In this document: positions 14,001 to 27,900 of the stretch, piece after piece | Layout: each line of letters begins with the position of its first letter | Numbering within the stretch: position 1 is the stretch's first letter | NCBI RefSeq assembly: GCF_905404315.1 | Contig: NC_066284.1 | Span: forward strand, 11,737,001-11,801,000 | Length of the DNA stretch: 64,000 nucleotides | Source of the DNA: Leptidea sinapis | Taxonomy: Eukaryota; Arthropoda; Insecta; Lepidoptera; Pieridae | Reading direction: 5' to 3' | Made by a program: the position numbers and the translations under genes | The notes under the pieces: model-generated | Told to the model about the DNA's origin: nothing | Databases searched by the model: none | Seen by the model: the letters and a program-made list of their open reading frames with translations, nothing else

Positions 14001-17000
14001 TGTGGATACTTTTTTTAATGAAAATAAGGGACGACATGAGCAGAACGTTCAGCTGATGCTACTCCATGCCCATTATAATACAGTGCTGCTAAAAAACCAA
14101 AAAATTCTGAGTGGCACTACAATTGCGCTCGTCACCTTGTGACATAAGATGTTAAGTCTCATTTGCCCAGTAATTTCGCTAGTTACGGCGCCCTTCAGAC
14201 CGAAACAGTAATGCTTACTTTCTTTGACAAAGAAGGCATACTATCGTATAGTAGATTATATCCGCTATATAATGATGCATGGTTCTTGTCTGCTATTGCG
14301 CTGGCTACCCTAAAATTGTATAATATTATATTAAATTGGAATATAGATAAAGTCTTGTATGCAACTCTTGATAATTAGGTATTAAAACACTCATGTGATA
14401 CTACTAGCAGCTTATTAACCCATATTCGTGTTTTAATACCCCTTATTACACAACAGTTGCATATATAACTAATAATTATTCATTTTATTTCCTAATGATA
14501 CATAAACAGTTCACACATATAACAATTACATAACATCAATAACAGATATACACAACATTCCTAGTTTCTGCTGTGACAATTAACTACAACATACTTATTA
14601 TTACTATTACTAATTATATAATATAAATTAAAATTAAATAATAATTTAAAGCTGATTATAGACTCTTAGTTATATAAGTTTTCAATTATTAGATTAAAAT
14701 AGAATAAAAGAGAAGAGAACAAACATAAACATGTTCAACCTAGTACTCGGTTAAGTCCTTTTACAATATGATCCCAGTAAATGTAACAAACAAATGTGTT
14801 ACCAAATTCATAAGAATCGGTGAAAAAAGTTTCTTAATTGTACAACAGACGAAACTCATATCGTTGTTAAATCCTGTACAAAGACGTGGCCCAAAATAGA
14901 AGAACTCCTTCCTAGTACGCTTTCAGCAAATAGCATAATTTCCGTGCAGGAAACTTAGTTTTCGCATGTCCTAACTTATGCATCCTATTAATCCTATAAA
15001 TGTGAAAGTTTGTATGTCTGGATGTATGTTTGTACTTCTTTAACACAAAAACTACTGGATGGATTTTGATGAAACTTTACAATAATATAGCTTACACACC
15101 AGAATAACACATAGGCTATTATTTATAAAACTATCGCGTGAATTATATTTTATATGGCAAAACAACGTCTGCCGGGTCAGCTAGTTATCTTATATAATTT
15201 CATATAGTATAATCTTACATAATTTATACGTCTAGATTTGCCTGTTGCTGCTAGACGACCGACCAAGACAGGTCAGGCCTTATTATTACTTTAGTGTGCG
15301 TGACAAGCTACGTCTTACACTCGTGATTTGTATGTCATTTTGTGTTAGTGTGCGTGCATTGCTCAAAATAGAGGTTTACTTTCAACCAAATTTTTTTTGC
15401 GACGTTTTCACAGGTGTGTATTTCTATTTACACGTATAAATGATCTAATATCTATATAATATAATCAAAGTACCATCCGCATCACGTAGACGTCTGGCAT
15501 TCCACAACCGCGCGTTTTGTTCGAAATTTCTTGCCTCGCACAGCCACTTTGTGGAATCAACTACCGGCAGCGGTCTTCCCGAACAGATACAACTTAGGGA
15601 CCTTCAAGAAAAAAGCATACTCCCACCTTAAAGGCCGGCAACGCCTCTCCCCATCCCGTGAGCCTCTTGCCCGTTTGCCCCCTCTCATAAAAAAAAAATA
15701 TATAATTGCTGTATTTTTATTTATATATTGCAATTATGTTAACAAAAATATAATATTGATTATAATCCATGTTTTTTTTGTTAAGACACTGGGACAATCT
15801 CAGAAGATTCCATACGAGATACTAGAGACGAACGAAGCCGCATCAGTCTTCAAAGCTTACCTTCACGAATCGCACGAAAAGCAGAGAAACTTGGAGTGAG
15901 TGTATCTTTATTATCTTTTATTGTAAATAAAATAACAAAAAAGAAGCTATTTATTCTTTTACCTACATTAAGTAACGAGTATTGAAATGTATACATTAAA
16001 TTAGTTCTAGGAATCAAATCAAAGTAAAATTAATAAGAAAAAATATATCAAAGTGCAGTAAAAATGTATAGACAAGGTAGGATTTCTATTTTGAAGAGCT
16101 TTTTCTTTATATAAATATTGATGGATTTGCTTTTCATTATTTCTTTTAAACTCATATATTGTTTCCGCCCCATAGCAATACGCCTCTATATTTCTTTTGC
16201 TATAGGATTTTCGAATGAAATCGTTTGCCCAAATAAATATATTCCTTTACAATCTCGTAATCTAATCTTTCTGTTGATTGTCAGTTATTATAGGATCGTT
16301 TTCTATACCGTTTTTTGGCATTACTTTTGTTTTTTTTTGGTGTTAATACAGAGACCAAATTTTATACTCTCTTCAGTCAATTCATTTAACATGGTTGTTA
16401 AGTCTGTCGCATTTTCTGCAAAAATAAATATCATCCGCAAAACGAAGATGACTTATGTACTCTCCATTCACTCTCCTGTTCAATTCAATTTCCTAAAGAT
16501 GTTTTTCAAAACTGCTGTATATATTTTTGGTGACAATGCCTCACCTTACCTAGCACCTCTTTCTATAGGGAACCTTCTGCCCTCTCTTTCTAATCTGATT
16601 TTTGCGAAGCTATTTAAGTATATTTCACGTAAAACAGCGATGTATCTTAAGTCAATATTGCTATTGTAGCGTTTCCCAGATTGAAGTGTGGTTCAATGGA
16701 TCAAAACCTTTTTGGTAGTCTATAAAACCTACTTAGAGCTTTTTGTTATATTCAATAGTTTTTTCTACTGTGTTAATACTTGTATGTGATACATAGTTGA
16801 CTAGTTTTTGTGTAAACCCGCTTGCTCGCTCGACTGGTTCTCATCTAGATTGGCAGTTATTTTGTTAAATATTAATTTAGAAAACACATTATAGACATTA
16901 GACAGAAGGTTGATAGGTCGATAACTGTTAACGTCGCTGGGGGTCACCTTTTTTGTGCAGAAGTATGATTGTAGATTCCGACCACTGCTTCGGAGTACAT

Positions 17001-20000
17001 CCAGTTCTTAAAATATTATTAAATAATGTTTGCAGAATGGGTTGTAGTGGTATCGATATAGCTTTTAGAAGCTCATTTGTGATGTTGTCTTCACCTAGCG
17101 TTTTGTTGTCTTTTTGGGAATCCTTATTTCGTCTTGGAACACCTTTAGGTGTGTAATTGGGTCGACATCCATTTGATACACAGACTGTAATTAATCTTTA
17201 CACTTACACTTTTATTTTAGAAAAAAAAAATAATGTTGCAATGTCCAAGAAACGGTTTAACTCTAAAAATAATTTATATGGCAAAACAACGTTGGTGGGT
17301 CAGCTAGTGTAAAATATACCTACATGCGTCCATGGCTTCTTCCATTCTAATTAAACCTGTCATATAAGCTCTATTATTGGTATTTTTGACATTAAATTAC
17401 ATGCCGAGATTGATCTTCCACTCCCACATTCGTTTCAGAACTTTGTGTAATTTCCCTGCAAATCACAAATTTAAAATGATTGCTCGAATTTTGAAGGGCT
17501 CACAAGCAATATTCGCCTCAATACATGATACACCAGTTGTTGTTCCGGTTTTTTATATTTGATGTCAAAAACGCTTTTTAAATTTGAACACTAATTATAT
17601 AATGGATGCTGCACCTTACAAACTAATTTGTTATGTATTGTGTATTGTAAAATACTCTTTTGATTGAAAAGAGTGGCCATTGAGTTTCCAAACATATGGT
17701 AGATTCAGTAATTTTAAAAGAAATATTTATAGTGACGATTCCAAAGCGGCTTAGCTAAGCCTAATTCAATAAAGTTTATTTGACTTTGACTTTGAAAATA
17801 TTGAATCTTAGTGTATCCATGTCCAGATGGTGTCAGCAGTTCAAGCGCTTACTAGAAGAGACCGGGTACGTGACGCCGGGGAAGCAACTGTCGGAGGTGC
17901 GCGTGTTGCTGATGGGCCGCGAGTGTTACGAGGCGCTCACGGACGACCAGCAACAGAGTGTCTACGATGATCACCAGCGCGACATACAACGACGGGCGAA
18001 GCACAACTTCCAGGTAACACCGCGACAGTGAATTGTCAAATGGACGTATTGTAATTATTATGACGAATACTGACGATATATATTTTATTCATTCGATGCC
18101 GATATTACATGAATCGTGGTCACGGCGGGACTGTGGAGGCGGCGAGAAAAGCTTGACACATGACACATTGACACTTGACACTAATCTATATATGTATATA
18201 TAAATGAATTGCTGTTCGTTAGTCTCGCTAAAACTCGAGAACAGTTGGACCGATTTGGCTAATTTTGGTCTTGAATTATTTGTGGAAGTCCAGAGAAGGT
18301 TTAAAAACAACAATTTTGTTTTTCCTTTGAAGTGTCCCCCGTCGTTCAGGAATCAAATTGAAAGAATAGTTTAAAATGAATAACTAATTTGAATTTATAT
18401 CTTTCTAACTTTTGCAGGAGGTAAAAATAAACTTAATTTTATATACAGAACAACGTCTGTCGGGTCAGCTAGTAGTACATAATAATTACAATGTTATAGT
18501 TCCGCGATGATAAAAGTTTAAAAACAAATGAACGTAGTTAAGAAGAAAGGACTCAAACCATACAAAGGTACTTTTGAGTTAGAGGCATTTGAAATTTCAG
18601 CTCTAAATAATCTTCCATATAAATATCCAAATTGACAGATTTGACCTTCAGGAGTACAATGGCATACTTAACTCTATTTTGACTAAGGTGTGATTTGAGT
18701 CGTCCTCTTAACTACGTCCAAATGTCAAATGTGCAATATATATGTGCTGTGTGCACTCGTGGACGATAGCTCTAGTTCAAACAGAATTACAGAACTACAA
18801 CTTGAGTGTTCAATTAATGTAGTGTTTTTCAATTTGTGGGGTCGCCATCAGGGGCAAAAACGCAAGGTAAATAAATAAATAATGAATAAATAAGCCTTTT
18901 ATTCAGACTCATTAATAAACTAATAACTATTAATAATTGGCTGTTCAACGCCAAAGAATAAGTAGAGCCGCTCTTGTACGTATAATAATTTACACAACAC
19001 AAATCGCCATAATGACACCGGCAATGCTTAGAAAAGTGCAAATTAGCCTACTGGTGAAATGTTGAGGCTTAATGAGAAAAAAAAACTCATTGCCACTCTT
19101 ATAAATTAATATTTACAGCTTCATTTGCTTGCAAACACTAACTAAAATCTATGAAGAGCGCTGCAACAAAATACTCAAAAGTTTTAACATAATCATAATA
19201 ATAAAAAAAACTCAAGATTTATTGAGTGGAGAGGATGCAACAATTCACACTCTGTAAATAAATAAAGAATTTATGTTAATATTTTAAAGAAATTACAGCT
19301 ATTAATGGAACACCGTGTTTTCATGGAGGAAATTTCAAGTCGAGAAATTTCTACATCCAAATATTTCATTTTTTTAAGCTTCCTCAAAATTTCGCTGCAT
19401 CGTTTTGTATATTTTCTGCTAAATCGCGCAAGTAGCTGTTGCACACGATTTTTATTTTTATGGTTATTTTAGATTTCGATTAGATTTAGCCCGCGACTTC
19501 GTACGCGTGAATAGCTAGTATCAAATAAAATTGAGAACTTAAAAGTGTTCGAAGAGTATGTATTCTGTTTTTCACAGGAATTGCTTCTTGAACATGCGGA
19601 CCTCTTCTATCACTTCAAACGTATATCTCCGACCGGGACCATCACACAGGAGGACATCAAAGAAATCACAGATGTCTTACAAGATGATTTTAGGTAACTA
19701 TGCCATTTATTTTTCACAGTTGCTAAACCGCTAAATGTTTCTTATACGATATGAAATATGTATGTCGTCGACAAAATTATATTTTATCTTCCTCATGTGG
19801 TTTGTTCGGGATGATACGACATGGGTACCTTCAAAAATAGCGCATACACCTTTCTTAAAGGCCGACAACGCTCCTGTGATTCCTCCTCGTTTGTTTTCCT
19901 ATTCCATAAAAATAAAACAAAATAGCCATATATTTATGAAATTGTTCATATATCATATTTTTATCAATTTCTAGGTATAAAATGCTGGATCGTATGGAAC

Positions 20001-23000
20001 AGGATCGCAAGCTAATGTTGTTCCAGCACTTGGGGTTCGTGCATTGTCCCATGCGCGAGCACTGTCCCGCCGCGGGCAACTGTCTAGACGCGACGTTACC
20101 TGTGCTCCTCAACACGAGAGTCGGGTAATTATAAATTATACCACAGAATAAATAATAGTACAGAAGCTGTATATCATTGATTTTAAAAAAAGTAATTTTT
20201 ATTATAAATAGCGTACAAATATACCGCGTCGCTCAAGGTAAATTCCACTTAATGGCCATGTTTTAGTATCATGTCCATACTCGATTGCAACTTGCATTAT
20301 TTTTGCTGTCCGTAACGGTTGATTGAAATACGGTAGATGCCTTTTTATAATTTTATTGTATTAATGTTAATGAGTGTGTTTGTAATCTTGACTTTAACAG
20401 AATATCTTTTATTTCCATACTCAGAATTAGTTATTCTTGAATTTGAATGTTGCAAAATTACTGAATCTTATAAATAATTTCAATAAATCTTGTGTAGGAA
20501 AACATTTGCATGGTGAAATAAGAAAAGTTTTGTGGGAGAGTAAGCAGGCTGCCTGTCTTTTGAGTGGATTAATTTTCGAAATCATTTAAAAAATATATCT
20601 TTCTAATTCCTATTCTAGTAAATATCAATGCAGGCCTGTGGGCTCTACTGCTATATGACAATGCAATACAAGTACAGAATATTCCTGATTTCTAGAGCTC
20701 TGTCTCGCTTCAGCCTGCTGATAGATTTAATGGAAATGAATAAGCTGATCCTAATTGAATTAAGATACTTTTAATATTTAAAATTATCATGGCTTTGAGC
20801 CAATACTGTAATATTTACCATGATTAAAAGATTTTTTAGGTTCAACGTTATAACCACAACTATTGTGGTTTGTTTTTATTACTGTCTTATTACTTAACGC
20901 GGTGTAAAGTTACTCGAAGCATATAATTATTTCCCCCTGTCATGTAATTCTGTACCGACAAAGGTAAGATAAAGACAAAAAGTTTTAAACTTGGAATGAC
21001 TTTACTTTGAGTTTATTAATAAGATAGTTACGGTGGTATCACAAAATAATAATTAAAACATGGCTAAGACAAGTGTGTTCAACATTGACCTAACAATAAC
21101 GTATAAATAAATGTCAATGACCTAACAATAACGATTTCTAAAATGGAGTTTCTCTTTTTCTATTACAAAATAGTCTTTAGTTTGTTAACTAAAACTTCGT
21201 TAAGCACCACATAAACTGAAGTGTACAGGCACAATTAAAACCGAACGGAACACAATTTTTGTCAGCTGTCTGTTTTGGTATATGTCATAATATAATGTAT
21301 ATCTTCCTGAATATGAACTATCCGTTAGACTCACCTTAGACAAGATTCGACTCGTGTTTAAATATAAGCAATGTCTAAAGATTGTTGAACGCTGAACAAC
21401 AGAAAGACACAGATTTTTAACAGCAAGTGTTCAACACATGTTTTTCCTTCTTTTTGTAATAACACTAAGTTAATGTTTACAATTTTATTTGTGTATTAAC
21501 AGGTCCCTGCGGTCGCACGGTGACACAGAGTGCGAGGCCGGGCCGCCGGCAGCGCCCTGGGCCCTCACAGCGGACTCCAACCAGATTAACGTTATTATAT
21601 TAGGCGTGAGTCACTACTCAATATTTAGTTGGTGCTGTTCCACAATCATCATTATATCCTCGCCTCCAATGCGCCGCGTAAGAGATAGTACCAACAGCAA
21701 CTTTGGTGTGATGGCGAGTAGGCTAGATTGCCCCATAATGAACCTCCACGCTTGAAAAAAGCCTAACATTAGACTAACATTTAGTTTTTAAGCCTGGTTA
21801 CTAATACAATATGGATCTTTCTTACGTGTAATAAATGAATTTTTCAGAACATTATAATTTGGGTGTCTTCAAGCCTTACAATAAATGCTTATATTTTATT
21901 GTTGTAATCGGTCTAATAATACCTCTGGGCTTTGTCTGAGTAATAAAAGCATTCCTCCAGATTTGTGTCGTTCCTGCACAATGCGACTTAATGACGCGTT
22001 TACGAATCCGACAAAAATAAGATATTTTTCGGTAGAGTTTGTGATGAAATTAAACTAAATCTAAGAAAACTAAAAATTGCCACAAATAGATTACTTCTTT
22101 ATCTCCAATTACCGGGAAATTTTTGCTTTGAAATTTTGATATTTTATGTTGTAAAAACGATTATCATTAGTTACCTCTTCACACAAAATTGACGAAATAG
22201 GGCTTCATTCAGGATCATTTTTCTGCAACTATTTATATAATTTTGTCTCTTAAAAATTACGTAAGGAAAGCAAATATAATATTTACAGAAACACGGGAAA
22301 TAAATAAATAAATATGTTATAAATAATCTCAGAAAAAAATAAAAATTAATCGTCTAAAATTCATATATTTTTCTGATAAGCATGAGCTTTAAAGTGTAGT
22401 ATTCACGGCTATTTTATTTTGTCACTCCGTACGCATTGCACAACAAGATCTATCGAAACAACGTCAGTCCGCGCTCGGCCGCCGTCGTTAGTAGACACTG
22501 TGTCGGTTGTAAGCAGCAGCTCGTACTCGGAAAGATCGCTGTACGAACATGAATATAGAAATAACAATACATTATTTCAATGGTACTTGTCTAAAAACCA
22601 ATAATATTTTGCGCTACAACTTCTACAGAGCTGACTATGATAATATTAATATAGAACTAAATAAAATAGAATGGACTAAGAAATTTTCTCAGTGTGAAAG
22701 TGTAAATGAAATGTCATTGCATTTTTACACCTCATTACACAGTCTAATAGAAAAATTTGTACCTAAAAATAGAGTCGCTAAAGACAAGTATCCACCGTGG
22801 TTCAATAAGCAATTAACTAAGTTAACAAAAGAGAAAAATAAACTTTTACATAAATACAGGATATATCAAAACCCGTTAGATAAAATTTCGCTTCAAATCT
22901 TAAATAAGAGATGTAAGCAACTAGCTACATCATGCTATAATAATTATATGCAAAGGGCTGAAGATAGTATTAGAATTAATCCCAAATATTTTTATTCGTA

Positions 23001-24930
23001 TCTAAAAAATAAACGCAGTAATTTAGTTCAGATACCTCAAAATATGACTCTCAATGATACAACTGCATCCGATGGGCAGAGCATATGTAACTTGTTTGCC
23101 AACTACTTTTCTTCAACGTTTGATAAAACTTCAGCTCAACCAACCACACAAATTAGTACAACTGTTCATAATACTAACTTTATTGGCAAAATTAATATTG
23201 GTCGAAAAAGCATCCTAAAACAGTTAAATGAACTTGATGTTCACAAAGGGGCTGGACCAGATGGCATTCCACCGTATTTCGTGTCTAGGTGCAGCCTAGC
23301 TTTAAGTTTCCCACTTTTTCTTATAATAAATAGGTCTCTTTCTACTGGTATATTCCCTGATATATGGAAAACTGCCAAAGTAGCTCCTATCCATAAAAAC
23401 GGAGATAAAGACATTATTTCGAATTATAGGCCCATCTCAATTCTGTCCGTATTTGCGAAGTTATTCGAAGTATTGCTCTATCCGTATTTAAAGAGCCATA
23501 CAAAACAACTTCTCGTACATGAGCAACATGGATTCACTCAATCCCGTTCAACGAGCACTAACTTGGTTGTATACCATAATGAAATAGTAAATGCAGTTGA
23601 TGCTGGTGTACAAGTAAGCGCTATTTACATGGACTTTGCAAAAGCCTTCGATAGAGTTAGCCATATTATTTTATTGCAAAAAATAAAGTTATATGGAATA
23701 GGCGGGACGCTTTTGGAATGGTTTAATTCCTACTTATCGAACAGAACTCAATACGTAGCGGTGAAGGGCTTCAAATCCGACAATTACGCAGTGATCTCAG
23801 GAGTACCTCAGGGTTCTCATTTGGGGCCATGGCTGTTCAATTTATTTATTAACGATATTGTATCTCACATCCAACACAGTAGCACTTATCTCTTTGCAGA
23901 TGACCTTAAGTTATGCAGAACTATAACAAGCCCTTTAGATTGCGATTTATTACAAGAAGATCTTAATGCAATATACAAATGGTGTACTAGTAATAAAATG
24001 ATATTGAACACAAGTAAATGTTACTCTATCACATTCACTCGCAACCGCGATATACTCAGAACTCAATATAGCATTAATGGTTTAATTCTAGAGGATAAAA
24101 CTGATATTAGAGACTTAGGGGTTTTTTTTGATAACAAATTAACGTTTCTGCCTCATATTGATAATGTTATTAATAAATCTTCCAAAATGCTAGGCTTCAT
24201 CATCCGTAACTGTAAAAAATTCCGCAATCCAGCAACTAAAATAACCCTGTATAATGCTTATGTGCGCAGTAATCTAGAATACTGTAGCATCGTTTGGTCT
24301 CCTCAATACAACATTCACCAATTAAGAGTTGAACGCATTCAAAAACGGTTCTTATGGCACCTTGCTTTTTCTTGTGGGGTACATAAGCAATTGCCATCGT
24401 ACTGCGATAAGTTGAGACACTTTAACTTGAAAAGTCTTTCTGTTCGACGACAAATGCTAGATCTAATATTTTTATACAAAATAATTAGAAATCAGTTCGA
24501 CAGTCCATCACTCGTGCACTCCATCAGCTTACGAGTTCCCCGCCGAGTACCAAGGCGTGCGCAAGTCGGAGCTGGCCTGTTCCATCAGCCATTTGCCAAA
24601 ACTAACCTTAAGCAATTTTCTCCCATACCACGTCTATCAAGAACTTATAACTCCATCTGTGGTGAAGTAGATATTTTTAAAGATTCTTTACCTGCTTTTA
24701 AAAAAAATATTACGAGATTGTTAGGCGCCAAAATATGATTAATATTCTTCTTCTTCTTTTTTTTCCTTCTTTTCAAATTCATATCTTGATTTTATAATTT
24801 TTGTTTTATTTTATATAATTGTTTTCTGTGCATGTTGTGACACCTTAATTTGTTGTACATTCAACTCATTATTTGTTAATATTTGATATATTTTAAGCAT
24901 ATTAGAATGTAACAACTACTGGTTGTCCTA

Positions 24931-24969
<39 letters not shown>

Positions 24970-27900
24970 ATATTTTTTATACGCTCTACAATACTGTCTT
25001 TGATACTTTACATATTTTGTACGCAGTCAGATTTTCAAAATATAATGTTTCTGTATTTTTTTAGAGATTTATAAGTTCATCTCTAAATATAAGGTGAAAG
25101 TTCTATACTAAATTAACATCCAAGATGGCGCCTATGAAATTTACCAACTTCTCTTCATGGTTGTCATTTTCATGGTTTTCGGGGTCAACAATAACGAATA
25201 TCGGGTCAAAATCGAAATCCAAGATGGCGCCTATGAAATTTAGCAATATCTCTTCATGGGTGTCATTTTCATGGTTTTCGGGGTCAACAATAAAGAATAT
25301 CGGGTCAAAATCGAAATCCAAGATGGCGCCTATGAAATTCACTAACTTCTCTTCATGGGTGTCATTTTCATGGTTTTCGGGGTCAATAAAAACGAATATC
25401 GGGTCAAAATCGAAATCCAAGATGGCGCCTATGAAATTTAGCAACATCTCTGGGTTTGTGTGAAAATGGGTGTCATTTACATCGTCAAAAATAGAATTTA
25501 TTCATAAACTTAAATTATATTATAAAAAGCCTGTCTAACAATATCCCACATGCTAAATTAATTCTTCATGACCTAAATATAGAAATATTTACGTTTCGAC
25601 TTTTCACCTACAATATTTACAAAACACATTCCGTTACCAATCTAATTTAAAAATCTCATAATTTGATTTTGAAAGACCTATCTAATGATACCCGACATGC
25701 ATAAAAATTTTCATTTTCTTTTTAACCACGACAAGCTCTACACTTCTTATCAATAATTACCATCATATTATGTCAAGAAGAGTTATTTCAATAGATATTG
25801 TAATCATAAGGTGATAACTATTACATAAATGTAACGTATACCTTCCTTAATCCCGCATTATTTTCAAAAGTCCAAAGGAAATATCATGTATCAAACCTGA
25901 ATGTACCTTTCAAAGACCTATCCACCGATAACCCCACAAGGTAAGTCTCCAGTATTTTTTTCAACTCCACTTGTAGGGGAGGTGTCCTTAGGGGGGAAGC
26001 TACGTCCAAAGCACCAGACAACACAAAAAATGGGTTGCGTACTAAGTACACATGCCAGAAGTGAAACTTATTTGTGAAAACCAATTTTCAAATCTCGTTT
26101 ATATTAATAATTATCCTAATATGTTCTCTAAACCAATTGATTTTTGTCAATATTAGAAATTATTAGATGTTTTACTAATTATTATTAATCATTAAACCTG
26201 CACAATACAAAGCTAGTAGGGAAGATGTTCTACTAACTCCCGGCCGCGCGCTAAACCTGCATGATACAACGCTAGTAGTGAAGTTGTTTTACTTCATAGC
26301 GGTACCGTTTGCTACTGCTGCGAATGTAGCATATTCGCTTTTTCTCACTCTATCTCAATCAGACTCAATCACCCTCCCCTCTTCTTGGATAAAAACGTCC
26401 TTCATTTTCGTGACACTTGGGCAAAGAAGTTTCACTTCAAAAATGATCCCAAATTCGTTCTCTGCACCCTCGAGATCCTCAAAAACGATATCCATATTGT
26501 TGAAGTCATAATAGTGCGCGGCGGCCATCTTGTATTTCAAAAGGGATCCCAAATTCATTCTCTGCACCCTCGAGAACCTCGAAAACGATATCCATATTGT
26601 TGAAATCATAATTTTGCGCGGCGGCCATCTAGTAATTCAAAAATGATCCCAAAATCTTTCTCTGCCCCCCTGAGAACCTCGGATACGATACCCATATGGT
26701 TGAAATCATAATTTTGCGTGGCGGCCATCTTGGATTTCAAAAATGATCCCAAAATGATTTTCTGCACCCTTGATAACCTGGGATACGATACCCATATTGC
26801 TGAAATCATAAATTTTCGCGGTGGCCATCTTGGATTTCAAAAATGATCCCAAAATCGTTCTCTGCACCCTCAATAACTTCGGATATGATACACATATTGC
26901 TGAAATCATAATTTTTCGCGGCGGCCATCTTGGATTTCAAAAATGATCTCAACATCGTTCTCTGCACCCTCGATAACCTCGGATACGAAACCCATATTGC
27001 TGAAAACATTTCTTTGCCCGGTGGCCATCTTGGATTTCAAAAATGATCCCAAAATCGTTCTCTGCACCCTCGATAACCTCGGATATGATACCCATATTGC
27101 TGAAATCATAATTTTTCGCGGCGGTCAATCCAAGAGGATTTAAAAAAAACTACACACGACATTATGCGACAGAATTGCCATCTAAAGTTCTAATATTTAA
27201 CTACTAAACGAATACATCAACCAATTATCAAAAATACATAGGTATTAAAAAAAAACAAAATTCAAACCTGCTAAAGTATCAAATTCATTTGGTTCCCGCA
27301 ACTAACTTTAAGTACGTGTATGTGTTTGAGCGGTGTCAGTGTAGTGGTGCTATTCGAGACCTCTCTGTTTTGAAAACGCGTCCTTAAAGGAACTGTCTTC
27401 CACATTCAACCATACCATGGAATGAACTTCCCTGTGCGGTGTTTCTAGGTTAATACGACATGGGTATCATCAAAAATTCATTCACTTTAAATCCCACGCT
27501 CCTGTGATTCCTATCATGTTATAAGATATGAGTGCAGGTGATCACTTACCACCAGGTATCGTATACGTTTGTGTTGAAATTCAAATATTTTTATTCAAAA
27601 TAGGATATGTTATCACTTATTTAAAGTTAAAAACTACCATCTATTTAACTTGACTTGGTCGAGTAGTAGGCATTATAAGTTTATGTGGGACTAATCATTG
27701 GGAGGCACCTTTGCACAGGATGCCGGCTAGATCATGGGTACCACAACGGCGTCTTTTTGTGCCGTGAAGCAGTAATGTGTAACCATTATTGATTTTTTTT
27801 TTCTGGAATAAGAGGAGAAACGAACGTACGGGTCACCTGTTGTTAAGTGATCACCGCCGCCCACAATCTCTTGCAACACAGAGGAATCACAGGAAGGTTG

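Larger units (their letters stand above)
22549..24974 (+). mobile_element. 5'-truncated jockey/CR1-group LINE insertion
   Basis: The element runs from the truncated ORF2 through a short 3' UTR to a TAAA microsatellite tail at about 24930-24971, a typical end for this kind of LINE. The exact 5' junction is uncertain (near 22545-22560), and I could not identify a target-site duplication. It lies in the large exon 13-14 intron. Confidence 0.85.

Noticed and set aside
16118..16669. 183-codon plus-strand frame resembling a membrane protein
   Set aside because: It is the antisense of an AT-rich RTE reverse-transcriptase fragment; the hydrophobicity comes from T-rich codons.
22419..22604. An extra RhoGAPp190 exon in the large intron
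   Set aside because: Exons 13 and 14 join in phase and align to the family without a gap, so no residues are missing.
25103..25463. 114- and 112-codon frames in the 99-bp repeat as repeat proteins
   Set aside because: A period divisible by three without stops gives open frames on both strands; no start context, no family resemblance.
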